Source of the DNA: Homoserinimonas sedimenticola
GTDB lineage: Bacteria; Actinomycetota; Actinomycetes; Actinomycetales; Microbacteriaceae
Length of the DNA stretch: 64,000 nt
Assembly: GCF_026094475.1 (NCBI RefSeq)
Contig: NZ_JAPELL010000001.1
Coordinates: 1,574,326-1,638,325, forward strand
Direction of reading: 5' to 3'
The notes below the pieces were generated by a model. It made no database searches, had not been told where the DNA came from, and worked only from the letters and a program-made list of their open reading frames with translations. A program made the translations under genes and the position numbers. Shown piece after piece: positions 52,645 through 60,685 of the stretch (position 1 is its first letter; the number at the start of each line of letters is the position of its first letter).

Positions 52645-53244
52645 TCAATGGTTGGCCCGAATCTCGTCGTAGATGGCGGGGTCGTACCACTGGGTTAGTT
52701 CGATCTTTTCGAGAACCTCCTGAGGACACTGGACGCCCTGTACCGCTGGGTCAGCCCCCATGCTTCCCGAGATGCGGACGCACGCATAAAGCCTCATGGC
52801 ATTCGAGAAAGTAGGGTTCCCGGCACCCACCGCGGTGGTGAAGACGTCGACCGTCAGCACCTCGCCATCGACCACAATCGCGTATTGCCCCGAACCAGAA
52901 GGGCTTTCGAAGATCGATGGGCCGAATGACTTCAGGGCACTCGCCTGCAAACCGAGGGCGTCATTGTCAGCAACTGCGTCACTGAATCGCTGTCTGTGTC
53001 GCTCAACGTCGGCGATCAATGCAGCATGTGCTTGTTCTTCGATGCGGGCTTCTTGGCGGTCGAACACCTGCGTGAAGAAGAGCGACGGAAGGAGGGGCAC
53101 CGCTAATACCGCGATGCCTGCAGCAATCGATAACACGATCAGAAGCCTCCGCCGTCTTCCCTTTGTCAGAGGTGGATCTCTCAAGGATGGTTCGTCGGCC
53201 CTCGCGGCTTCGCTCGTACCTGGTTCATTGCCGGCAGCTCCCAT
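52645..53244 (-). CDS. Membrane protein of unknown function
   Basis: 199 residues. A basic cytoplasmic N-terminus (TKGRRRR) is followed by one helix (LLIVLSIAAGIAVLAVPLLP), then an extracytoplasmic domain with a coiled-coil-like start (DRQEARIEEQAHAALIADVERHRQRF) and three cysteines (YACVRIS, VQCPQEV and one more region if paired). No family recognised. Lower GC than average. Lies 53 bases past the tRNA-Gly gene, a place where mobile DNA often inserts. Confidence 0.7.
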   Translation of the reverse strand: MGAAGNEPGTSEAARADEPSLRDPPLTKGRRRRLLIVLSIAAGIAVLAVPLLPSLFFTQVFDRQEARIEEQAHAALIADVERHRQRFSDAVADNDALGLQASALKSFGPSIFESPSGSGQYAIVVDGEVLTVDVFTTAVGAGNPTFSNAMRLYACVRISGSMGADPAVQGVQCPQEVLEKIELTQWYDPAIYDEIRANH

Positions 53245-53298
53245 AGCGTGACACTCTCAGCTTTTCGTGTCACCGGCAATGCCGTGGTCGCGACGCCC

Positions 53299-53577
53299 CT
53301 ACTCCGACGCGAGAGCGACGGCGCGCAGCACCTGCTGCACGCTCGGCACGCCAGCCGCCCGGAACACCTCTCCGCCACCCGGCGCCCGCACGATCACGGT
53401 CGGCGTAGCGGTGATGCCGTTGCGTTCGGCGAGGTCAGGGGCATCGGCGACGTCGTGCTCGACGAGTCCGATTTCGGGGAGCATGCCTTCGACGCGGCCG
53501 AGCACCGCGCGCGTACGCCGGCATGCCGCGCAGAAGCTCGACGAGTACAACTCAAGCCGAACGCCTTCCGCCGCCAT
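53299..53577 (-). CDS. Glutaredoxin/thioredoxin-like protein
   Basis: 92 residues from the ATG at 53577, which has a GAGAGGTGATC ribosome site; an ATG 15 bases upstream is less likely. LELYSSSFCAACRRTRAVL carries a CxxC redox site, and the cis-proline is in ITATPTVIV. Probably reduces disulfides or low-molecular-weight-thiol mixed disulfides in the cytoplasm. Confidence 0.82.
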   Translation of the reverse strand: MAAEGVRLELYSSSFCAACRRTRAVLGRVEGMLPEIGLVEHDVADAPDLAERNGITATPTVIVRAPGGGEVFRAAGVPSVQQVLRAVALASE

Positions 53578-53717
53578 GATCACCTCTCCCATGCCCTGAA
53601 ACTAAACCCGCATGTCGCCGCACTTATTTCGCGTGGCGCTGACTTGCGCGAAAGGGCCCCTCGTCGGGCACAGCAAGGGCAGAAGGCGCAACTCAGCAAG
53701 GAGCGCAGAGAGCACAA

Positions 53718-53756
53718 ACGACGGGGCGGCGTGCACAGCGCACGTCGCCCCGTCGT
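53718..53756 (-). terminator. Terminator of the NCS1 operon
   Basis: ACGACGGGGCG (53718-53728) pairs perfectly with CGCCCCGTCGT (53746-53756) around a 17-base loop. On the minus strand it is followed by TTTGTGC. Lies 10 bases after the permease stop at 53766. Confidence 0.82.
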
Positions 53757-53765
53757 CGTGAAGGC

Positions 53766-55241
53766 TCAGCCTCCGAAGCTCACGCTCCGCACGCCGGTTC
53801 CGGCTGCCTCCTGCTCGGCCAGCTCCCGCTCGCCGCGGAGGTCGAGGTTGCGGGCGAGCACCAGGTAAGCCACCGCGGAGACGATCAGGCCCACGAAGAG
53901 GGCGATGTCGATGTCGCCCATCGCCGCGGCGGCCGGGCCGACGAACCAGGTGGTGACCACGAAGGGGATCATCGCCACGATCCCGATGACGTAGGCGGCG
54001 ATGCCGCGGCCACCCCAGGCCCCGTAAACGCCGTTGGGGCGGAACATCTCAGCGACCGCATAGCGGCCACGGCGCACGAAGTAGTAATCCACGAGGTTCA
54101 CCGAGGTCCACGGCACGAGTACATACAGCAGCACCGTGAGGAAGCTGCTGAAGGAGTCGAGGAACGCGCCGGTCGAGAAGGCGGCCCCAATGAAGGCGAG
54201 GCCGGCGATGACGGAACAGGCGATCACCCGCGCGCGGAGAGTCGGCTTGACGGGGCGGAACGAGTCGACGACCGTGATGAGCTCGATGCTCGCCGCGTAG
54301 ATGTTGATCGTGATGACCGTGACGAGCGCGGGGAGCGCCGCCCAGAGGAGCGGGAGGCCCAGGCCGGGCAGAATCTGATCGGCCGCCGCCGCGATCGCTC
54401 CGACCGGGTCGGCATCCACGAAGAGGCTCGCGACGAATGCGCCGAGCAGCATGAGCCAGCCGGCACCGACAATGACGCCGGACGATGTGTAGAAGAGGGC
54501 CTTGCTCGGGCTCGTCTGCGGCGGGAGGTAGCGCGAGTAGTCCGAGACGTAGGGAGCCCAGCCGAGAGCGTATGCTGCGGCCGCGGCGAACTGGACGAGG
54601 AACGCCGCCCAGTTGAAGCCGTCGAGCGAGAATGCGCCTGCAGGCAGGGGAAGGGCGAAGAACGCGACGACCGTGAAGACCCCGAAGGTCGCGAGGAAGA
54701 GCCAGGTGAGCCAGCTCTGCACCCGGTGGATCCAGTCATAGCCGACGACCGCGATGGTCAGGGCGACCACCGTGATCAGCACGTACCACCAGGCTCCCGC
54801 ATCCACGCCCGTCGTCGCCGTGAGGACTTCGGCGCCGAGCATCTGGTTGAAGATGTTGAAGCCGACGATGCTCGCCACGACGACGAGGCACACGATGGCC
54901 ACGCCACGGTAGCCGAACTGCGCCCGCGACTGGATCATCTGCGGCAGGCCGAGCTGCGGGCCCTGCGCCGAGTGGAAGGCCGTGAAGATCGTGCCGACGA
55001 TGACACCCATCACGATCGCGAGCACCGACATCAGGAAGTTGCCGCCCATTGCGACACCGACCATGCCGGTCGCGAGCGTCGTCAGGTTCGCGTTCGACAT
55101 GAACCAGAGCGAGAACAGGCTGCCCGGCTTGCCATGCCGCTCGTTGAGCGGAACCCAGTCGATCGACTTGACCTCGATGCCTGCGGTCGTGGGTATCGCG
55201 ACGTCGGTCGCCGCGGGGGGTGGTACATGGTGCTGTGTCAT
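53766..55241 (-). CDS. NCS1 family permease (nucleobase/allantoin/hydantoin type)
   Basis: 491 residues, 12 membrane helices. SLWFMSNANLTTLATGMVG is the helix-1 motif of cytosine/purine/hydantoin permeases; LGWAPYVSDYSRYLPPQTS lies in the central loop and VPWTSVNLVDYYFVRRGRY near helix 10. Imports a small nitrogen heterocycle with sodium or protons. ATG follows GAAGGGCACCAC. Last gene of the operon with the hydrolase and HisD-like gene. Substrate not readable. Confidence 0.88.
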   Translation of the reverse strand: MTQHHVPPPAATDVAIPTTAGIEVKSIDWVPLNERHGKPGSLFSLWFMSNANLTTLATGMVGVAMGGNFLMSVLAIVMGVIVGTIFTAFHSAQGPQLGLPQMIQSRAQFGYRGVAIVCLVVVASIVGFNIFNQMLGAEVLTATTGVDAGAWWYVLITVVALTIAVVGYDWIHRVQSWLTWLFLATFGVFTVVAFFALPLPAGAFSLDGFNWAAFLVQFAAAAAYALGWAPYVSDYSRYLPPQTSPSKALFYTSSGVIVGAGWLMLLGAFVASLFVDADPVGAIAAAADQILPGLGLPLLWAALPALVTVITINIYAASIELITVVDSFRPVKPTLRARVIACSVIAGLAFIGAAFSTGAFLDSFSSFLTVLLYVLVPWTSVNLVDYYFVRRGRYAVAEMFRPNGVYGAWGGRGIAAYVIGIVAMIPFVVTTWFVGPAAAAMGDIDIALFVGLIVSAVAYLVLARNLDLRGERELAEQEAAGTGVRSVSFGG

Positions 55242-55267
55242 GTGGTGCCCTTCGATTGGGAGGTGGG

Positions 55268-56104
55268 TCAGTAGAGCGTCGGTCGACGATCACCGAACAG
55301 GTCGTTGTAGTCCCCTATGCGCTTGTCGCCGGGCGTCACTCGGAAGGTCGCGGTCACGACGCCGCTCACGCCCTGCGCGACGATCCAGCCGTCCCCGTCG
55401 ATGACGACGGTGCCCTCGGTCCACGGGATGCCGCGTTCCTCACCGTGGCGGTCGGCGACGACCGTGGGCAGCCTCGACGACCGCGCCGCCGCCATCGCCT
55501 GGATGATCTCGGGCGCGTGCTCGGATTCGGGCCGGGGAACGAGAGGCCAGTTGACCGGCAGCGCGAGGATGTCCGCCCCGCTCAGGGCCAAGCGACGCGG
55601 CACCTCGGGGAACTCGTTGTCGTAACAGATGGCGACCCCTAGCCTGCCGACGGGCGTGTCGACGAGGATGCCGGCATCCCCGCCCGGCGTGAAGATGCGC
55701 CGCTCCTGCCCCCACAGGTGGCTCTTGCGGTAGACCGCCAGCAGCTCGCCGCCCGCGAACACCGCGGCGCTGTTGAAGAGGTCGTCGCCGGCCCGCTCGC
55801 AGAAACCCAGCACCACGACGGTGGACCCGTCGAGACCCCGGACCACGGCGAGGAGCGCTTCGCTCGAGGCATCCAGTGCGCTCTCTTCCGCTTCGGCGCG
55901 GTCGGCGAAGACGTAGCCGCTCGTCGCGAGCTCCGGCAGCACAATGAGCCGCGCCCCGGCGGCGGTGGCCGCGGCGATGCCCTCTCGGATCTCGCCGAGG
56001 TTGCGCTCCACCTCACCGATGTGCACACGAGTGCTTACGGCGGCGACGGTGACAGCCTGATCCTCACCCTGAGGCGCGTCGGCTGCCGGTGTGGCGTCGT
56101 TCAT
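55268..56104 (-). CDS. Carbon-nitrogen hydrolase (nitrilase superfamily)
   Basis: 278 residues. The E-K-C triad is visible: glutamate in VLPELATSGY, lysine in YRKSHLW, and cysteine in AICYDNEFPEV. The fold is that of amidases and N-carbamoyl hydrolases rather than true nitrilases, given ICYD-NEFPE. ATG at 56104 follows CAGGAGCGC. Starts 60 bases after the HisD-like gene and ends 26 bases before the permease. Probably releases ammonia from the imported compound. Confidence 0.85.
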   Translation of the reverse strand: MNDATPAADAPQGEDQAVTVAAVSTRVHIGEVERNLGEIREGIAAATAAGARLIVLPELATSGYVFADRAEAEESALDASSEALLAVVRGLDGSTVVVLGFCERAGDDLFNSAAVFAGGELLAVYRKSHLWGQERRIFTPGGDAGILVDTPVGRLGVAICYDNEFPEVPRRLALSGADILALPVNWPLVPRPESEHAPEIIQAMAAARSSRLPTVVADRHGEERGIPWTEGTVVIDGDGWIVAQGVSGVVTATFRVTPGDKRIGDYNDLFGDRRPTLY

Positions 56105-56164
56105 GTAAGCGCTCCTGCGTTGATCGGGAGGCAGCACCCGGCCGGACGCCGCCTCTGAGACGGA

Positions 56165-57487
56165 CTATGCGTTCCCGAGCCGGTCGAGACGCATGGTCGC
56201 GGTCGCGCTGTGCGCCGCCATGCCCTCGGAGTCGGAGATCGTCTGCACCGCGTGGGCGAGCTGCGGGGTGGTCTCCTTCGCGACCCGCTGATACGTGAGC
56301 GGCTTGAGGAAGCGGGAGACGGAGAGCCCGGCGCTGTGCTTGGCACCCCCGGCCGTCGGAAGCACGTGGTTGGTGCCCGCCATTCCCTTGTCAGAGTACG
56401 CGACCGTGCTCCACGGGCCGAGGAAGATCGAGCCGTAGTTGCTGAGGTGGTCGTGGTACCAGTCGTCGTCGCGGGTGATGACCTCGAGGTGCTCCGGCGC
56501 GAGGTCGTCCATGAGGGTGACGGCCGTCTCACGGTCGGCAGCGACGGTGACGGTGCCGTAATCGCGCCAGGCCGCACCGGCGATCTCCGCTGTCGCGAGC
56601 GTCTCGAGCTGGCGCTCGACGGCCTCGATGACGGCGGTGCCGTGCTCTGCGGATGTCGTGACGAGCGCCGCGGGGGAGTTGGGGCCGTGCTCGGCCTGGC
56701 CGAGGAGGTCGGCGGCGACGATCTCGGGATCGGCCGACTCGTCCGAGATGACGGCCACCTCGCTGGGACCCGCGAGCAGGTCGATCGCGACGGTGCCGAA
56801 GAGCTGCCGCTTCGCCTCGGCGACGAAGGCGTTGCCCGCGCCGACGAGCATGTCGACGGGCAGGTCGCCGAGCAGCCCGAAGGCCATCGCGGCGAGCGCC
56901 TGCACGCCTCCGAGCACGAAGACGCGGTCGCCGCCCGAGAGGTGGGTCGCGTAGACGACCGCGTCGTTGGCTCCGCCGCCCGGCTGGGGAGGAGTGCAGG
57001 AGATGACAGTGGGTACCCCGGCGACCTTCGCAACCCCGACCGTCATGAAGGCGGATGCCGTGAGCGGGAAACGGCCCGCGGGCAAGTACGCGCCCACCCG
57101 GCCGACGGGCACGTAGCGTGCGCCCGTCACGAGTCCGGGGACGAGCTCGGTCTCGAAGCCCGTGAGCCCCGCGCGCTGGGCGGTGGCGAAGGCCTTGGTG
57201 CGCTCGGAGCCGAGCTCGATCGCCTCGCGGAGGTCGGCGGGGAGACGGTCGCCGCTCGAGGCGATCTGCGCGGAGCTGAGCTCGATGTCGCGACCGTCGT
57301 AGTTGTCGAGGCGGCGCGCGTAGTCGAGCACGGCATCCATCCCCCGGCGCTCGATCTCGCTCAGCATCTCGCTGACGGTGCTGATGACGGCGGGGTCGCG
57401 CTGCGCCGCGGGAGCGTCGATGAGCGGCGTCTTGAGGTGGCGGAAGGACCCCTGCAGGGAGGCGAGAACTGGTTCGGAGTAGCGCAT
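56165..57487 (-). CDS. Histidinol-dehydrogenase-like NAD-dependent dehydrogenase
   Basis: 440 residues. VPVGRVGAYLPAGRFPLTAS, LLAGPSEVAVISDESADP, and LLGQAEHGPNSPA carry the zinc- and cofactor-binding set of HisD; catalytic glutamate and histidine lie in APEHLEVI and GTNHVLPT. No other histidine gene is near; partners are catabolic. HisD paralogues such as HpsN oxidise other alcohols to acids, so this one likely oxidises a primary alcohol in a catabolic route. Start at 57487; the upstream ATG lies within the divergent promoter region. Confidence 0.85.
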   Translation of the reverse strand: MRYSEPVLASLQGSFRHLKTPLIDAPAAQRDPAVISTVSEMLSEIERRGMDAVLDYARRLDNYDGRDIELSSAQIASSGDRLPADLREAIELGSERTKAFATAQRAGLTGFETELVPGLVTGARYVPVGRVGAYLPAGRFPLTASAFMTVGVAKVAGVPTVISCTPPQPGGGANDAVVYATHLSGGDRVFVLGGVQALAAMAFGLLGDLPVDMLVGAGNAFVAEAKRQLFGTVAIDLLAGPSEVAVISDESADPEIVAADLLGQAEHGPNSPAALVTTSAEHGTAVIEAVERQLETLATAEIAGAAWRDYGTVTVAADRETAVTLMDDLAPEHLEVITRDDDWYHDHLSNYGSIFLGPWSTVAYSDKGMAGTNHVLPTAGGAKHSAGLSVSRFLKPLTYQRVAKETTPQLAHAVQTISDSEGMAAHSATATMRLDRLGNA

Positions 57488-57557
57488 GCGGCAACAGTAC
57501 GCAGGCGCATCCTCCCCCACAAGCACGTTGAGTCCTGGGCGTTCCACAGGGTTTCCC

Positions 57558-57563
57558 TATACT
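57558..57563 (+). promoter_or_regulatory. Probable -10 box of the LysR gene
   Basis: TATACT, 28 bases upstream of the LysR start. A TTGAGT at 57528 is too far (24 bases) to be a normal -35, so control is likely via an activator or self-regulation. Confidence 0.4.
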
Positions 57564-57591
57564 GGCGGGGGACCCGTGAAGGACGGCACCA

Positions 57592-58485
57592 ATGACACTC
57601 ACCCAGCTCCGCGCGTTTCTCGCGGCGCTCGAACTCGGATCCTTCACCTCGGCGGCGGTCGAGTTGGAGACGACCCAGGCCTCGGTCTCCGAGCTCGTCG
57701 CGCGTCTGGAGCGGGAACTGGATGTAAAGCTCTTCATTCGCGGGGGCAGGCGACTGGTGCCGACCGCCGCCGCGGCCGAGTTGCGCGAGCACGCCGTTCA
57801 GGCGGTCACCGCCCTCGGCAATGGGATGGAGGCGGTGCGGGCCCTCAATTCGCTCGAGAGCGGAACCTGCACCTTCGGCGTGCTTCGCAACGCCGCCTAC
57901 TACGACCTCTCCGACCTTGCGCGACGCTTCCACGAGCGCTACCCCAACGTGAAGATCCGCCTGGTCGGCTTGAACTCGGCCCTCGTCGCCGAGTCCGTCG
58001 CCAGCGGCGAGATCGAGGCGGGCCTCGTAGTGCTGCCCGTCGCCGCCGCGGGCCTCACCGTCACCCCGCTGCGGCGAGACGAGGTGCTGTTCGCCTCGAC
58101 GACCCGTGACGCCGAGGGCGGTGCCGTGACCATCGAGGAATTGGCCGAGGCCAAGCTTGTGCTCTACGACGCCTACGCGGGGTGGTCAGACCCGACCCGA
58201 CTGCAACTGCGCGAGCGCGCTCGGCTGCGCGGTCTCGAGATCGAGCCGGCGATCGAGGTGGAGCACGTCGAGACGGCGCTCGGCCTCGTCTCTGGCGGCT
58301 CGGTCGACACGATCGTGTGCCGCACGGTGGCGGAGTCGAGCGGCTTCCCCAGCGACATCCGCGTCTTTCCGATGGCGGAGCCGTTCTACGACACGATCGC
58401 ACTCATCCACCGGGAGGGCGCACTGCTGTCGCCGGCCACCCGACGCATCGCCGACCTCGCAGTGTCGATGCTCGCTGGTGAGTAG
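57592..58485 (+). CDS. LysR family regulator of the catabolic cluster
   Basis: 297 residues. The helix-turn-helix is LTQLRAFLAALELGSFTSAAVELETTQASVSELVARLERELDVKLF. The C-terminal effector domain spans about 90-290. Divergent from the HisD-like operon across 104 bases and convergent with the amidase operon. Most likely senses the substrate of the cluster. GAAGGA ribosome site. Confidence 0.9.
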   Translation: MTLTQLRAFLAALELGSFTSAAVELETTQASVSELVARLERELDVKLFIRGGRRLVPTAAAAELREHAVQAVTALGNGMEAVRALNSLESGTCTFGVLRNAAYYDLSDLARRFHERYPNVKIRLVGLNSALVAESVASGEIEAGLVVLPVAAAGLTVTPLRRDEVLFASTTRDAEGGAVTIEELAEAKLVLYDAYAGWSDPTRLQLRERARLRGLEIEPAIEVEHVETALGLVSGGSVDTIVCRTVAESSGFPSDIRVFPMAEPFYDTIALIHREGALLSPATRRIADLAVSMLAGE

Positions 58486-58533
58486 ACCCGAGTCCGTCGC
58501 CGTGGGGCGGGTGCCCGACCCACGGCAACGGCC

Positions 58534-59952
58534 CTAACGCGGGTCGACGGGTGAGGGCACCGAGGCGCGCGCCTCGATCGAGCGCCCGGCGTCGAAGAGC
58601 ACATCCTCGCGGAAGCGGCGACCCACGAGCTGCACGTTGATCGGCAGCCCGTTCACGACCGTCACCGGCACGGAGAGTGCCGGAACGGAGAGCGCAGCGA
58701 TTGACATCATGGGCCACTGGGCCTTGACGAGTTCCTCCATGCGGTCGACGTCGCGGACGTCTGCATCCACCTCGAAGGTCTGCTCGGCAGAGATCGGCAG
58801 CACGAGCACGGGATACTGCTGCAGCGTGATCTGAAGTTCGCGCACGAGGGCGGCACGGCGCGTGTACCCCTCCACGTAGTCATTCAGCTCGAAGCCCGAG
58901 ACGACGCGGCGCATGGCGGCGAACTGGTTGTCGGCCGACTTCTTGATCGCGTCGTCGCCGTACTGGTCGATGAGCTTCCCCAGCCCCGCGAACTCGACGC
59001 CCTGCACGACCTGCCACCACAGGCGCCAAGCGTCTGCGAAGAGGTCCAGGTCGATCTCCTCGACGATGTAGCCGGCGTCGGTGAGCGACTCGACCGCCTG
59101 AGTGATCGCGGCGTCCACGGCGGGGGCGAGGTCGACGACCCCGACGGAACGGACGACACCCACGCGGATCGGTCCCTCGAGCGGCTCACCCTCGAGCGGC
59201 ACTGGCACGCTGAAGGGGTCCTTCGGGTGCCACTGCGCCATGGCGGAGAAGGCGAGCGCCACGTCGTCGACCGTGCGCGCGAGGGGGCCTTGCACCTGCA
59301 TCTGCTGCGTGCCAAGCAGCGGGGCGCCGAGGCGCGGTGTCGGCCAGTCCGGCACGCGGCCGGGGGTGGGGCGCAGGCCGACGACGCCGCAGCTGGCCGC
59401 GGGGTAGCGGATGCTGCCGCCGATGTCGTTGCCGTGGGCGATGAAACCCATGCCGGATGCGACAGCCGCCGCCGCGCCACCGCTGGACCCGCCCGGGGTG
59501 CGCGTGGCATCCCAGGGGTTGAGGGTGCGGCCGTGCAGCTCGTTGTCCGTGAACCACCGGATGGAGAACGACGGCGTGTTGGAGCGACCGACGAAGACGG
59601 CGCCCGAGGAGCGGAGGTTCTCGATCGCGGGGTGGTCTTCATCGACGACATCGCCCGCGAACTCGGGAACCGAGTTGGTGGTGGCATGTCCCGCGATGTC
59701 CGTGTTGATCTTGGTCGTCACGGGAAGCCCGTGGAGCACGCCGAGCGGCTCGCCGGAGCGGAGCCTCGCATCCGCCGCGTCGGCAGCGGCAAGCGCCTCA
59801 TCCCCCGTCACCTCGACCACTGCGTTGACCCGCGGGTTCACCTCGTCGATGCGAGCGAGCACCGACTCGGTCACCTCGCGCGAGGAGACCTCGCGCGCGC
59901 GGATTGCCTCCGCCGTGCGGGTCGCCGTCCAACTCCAAATTGCGTCAGTCAC
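58534..59952 (-). CDS. Amidase signature family hydrolase
   Basis: 472 residues. The Ser-cisSer-Lys triad is seen: lysine in PVTTKINTD, cis-serine in TPGGSSGGAAAA, and serine in NDIGGSIRYPA. GTG start at 59952 with AAAGGCAAGAA ribosome site. Starts 43 bases after the ATPase gene of the ABC transporter, so it belongs to that operon. Cuts a carboxamide to acid and ammonia; substrate unknown. Not GatA, since gatC/gatB are absent. Confidence 0.88.
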   Translation of the reverse strand: MTDAIWSWTATRTAEAIRAREVSSREVTESVLARIDEVNPRVNAVVEVTGDEALAAADAADARLRSGEPLGVLHGLPVTTKINTDIAGHATTNSVPEFAGDVVDEDHPAIENLRSSGAVFVGRSNTPSFSIRWFTDNELHGRTLNPWDATRTPGGSSGGAAAAVASGMGFIAHGNDIGGSIRYPAASCGVVGLRPTPGRVPDWPTPRLGAPLLGTQQMQVQGPLARTVDDVALAFSAMAQWHPKDPFSVPVPLEGEPLEGPIRVGVVRSVGVVDLAPAVDAAITQAVESLTDAGYIVEEIDLDLFADAWRLWWQVVQGVEFAGLGKLIDQYGDDAIKKSADNQFAAMRRVVSGFELNDYVEGYTRRAALVRELQITLQQYPVLVLPISAEQTFEVDADVRDVDRMEELVKAQWPMMSIAALSVPALSVPVTVVNGLPINVQLVGRRFREDVLFDAGRSIEARASVPSPVDPR

Positions 59953-59995
59953 TTCTTGCCTTTCACTGGTGGCGCCGAGCGCCGATTTTGTTGCC

Positions 59996-60685
59996 TCAGC
60001 TCACGACCAGGAGGTCGGTCACGGCGGTGGGGTCGGTGCGCAGCTCGTCGCCGGGGCGGTCAAGCACGATTCGGCCCTTGACCATGCCGACGATGCGGTC
60101 GGCGTAGGCCAGCGGATACCTCGGCCCCTGCTCCACGAAGAGCACGCCGACTCCCGTGGCCGCGACGGCACGCAGCGCCTCGAGCGCCGCTTGAGCGAGC
60201 GAGGGCTGCAGGCCCTGCGAGAGTTCGTCGATCGCGATGAAGCGCTCGCCAGCGAGGATGGCGCGGGCGATGCCCACCTGCTGCTTCTGGCCGCCGGAGA
60301 GCTGACCGGCGGGCTGCTCCGCGCGCTCGACGAGGAGCGGGAAGAGCTCCTTCACATCGACGGGTGGGCGGTAGCCCCTGCGCTCGGCCAGCCGCAGGTT
60401 CTCCTCGATCGTGAGAGTGGGGAACACGCCGCGGTCGTCGGGCAGGAGGGTCATGCCGCGCCGGGCGGGTACCTCGGCACGGCCCGGAGGAAGGGGCTTG
60501 CCGTCCATCGACAGCCCGCCGCCGTGACGGTGACACAGGCCGAAGATCGCCCGCAGCAGCGTCGTCTTGCCCACGCCGTTGCGCCCCAGGAGAGCCGTCA
60601 CGGTGCCCGCCTCGAGGGTCAGGGTCACGTCGTCGACGACGGTCGTCTTGCCGTAACCCGCGGTCAGCTTCTCGATCGCCAGCAT
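59996..60685 (-). CDS. ABC transporter ATPase, LivF-like
   Basis: 229 residues from the ATG at 60685 (a GTG one codon earlier is possible). Walker A LLGRNGVGKTTLL, signature QLSGGQKQQVGIARA, Walker B FIAIDELSQGL, and H-loop replaced by Q in FVEQGPRY, as in other LivF/UrtE proteins. Pairs with the ATPase half of the fused protein. TGATG overlap with that gene. Confidence 0.88.
   Translation of the reverse strand: MLAIEKLTAGYGKTTVVDDVTLTLEAGTVTALLGRNGVGKTTLLRAIFGLCHRHGGGLSMDGKPLPPGRAEVPARRGMTLLPDDRGVFPTLTIEENLRLAERRGYRPPVDVKELFPLLVERAEQPAGQLSGGQKQQVGIARAILAGERFIAIDELSQGLQPSLAQAALEALRAVAATGVGVLFVEQGPRYPLAYADRIVGMVKGRIVLDRPGDELRTDPTAVTDLLVVS

Noticed and set aside
52518-53300. Attachment site at the tRNA-Gly 3' end
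   Set aside because: No second copy of the tRNA 3' sequence and no integrase gene was seen downstream, so integration here is only a suggestion.
56165-57487. Histidine biosynthesis (hisD)
   Set aside because: No other his gene is near, the gene is in a catabolic operon under LysR, and HisD paralogues with other substrates are known.
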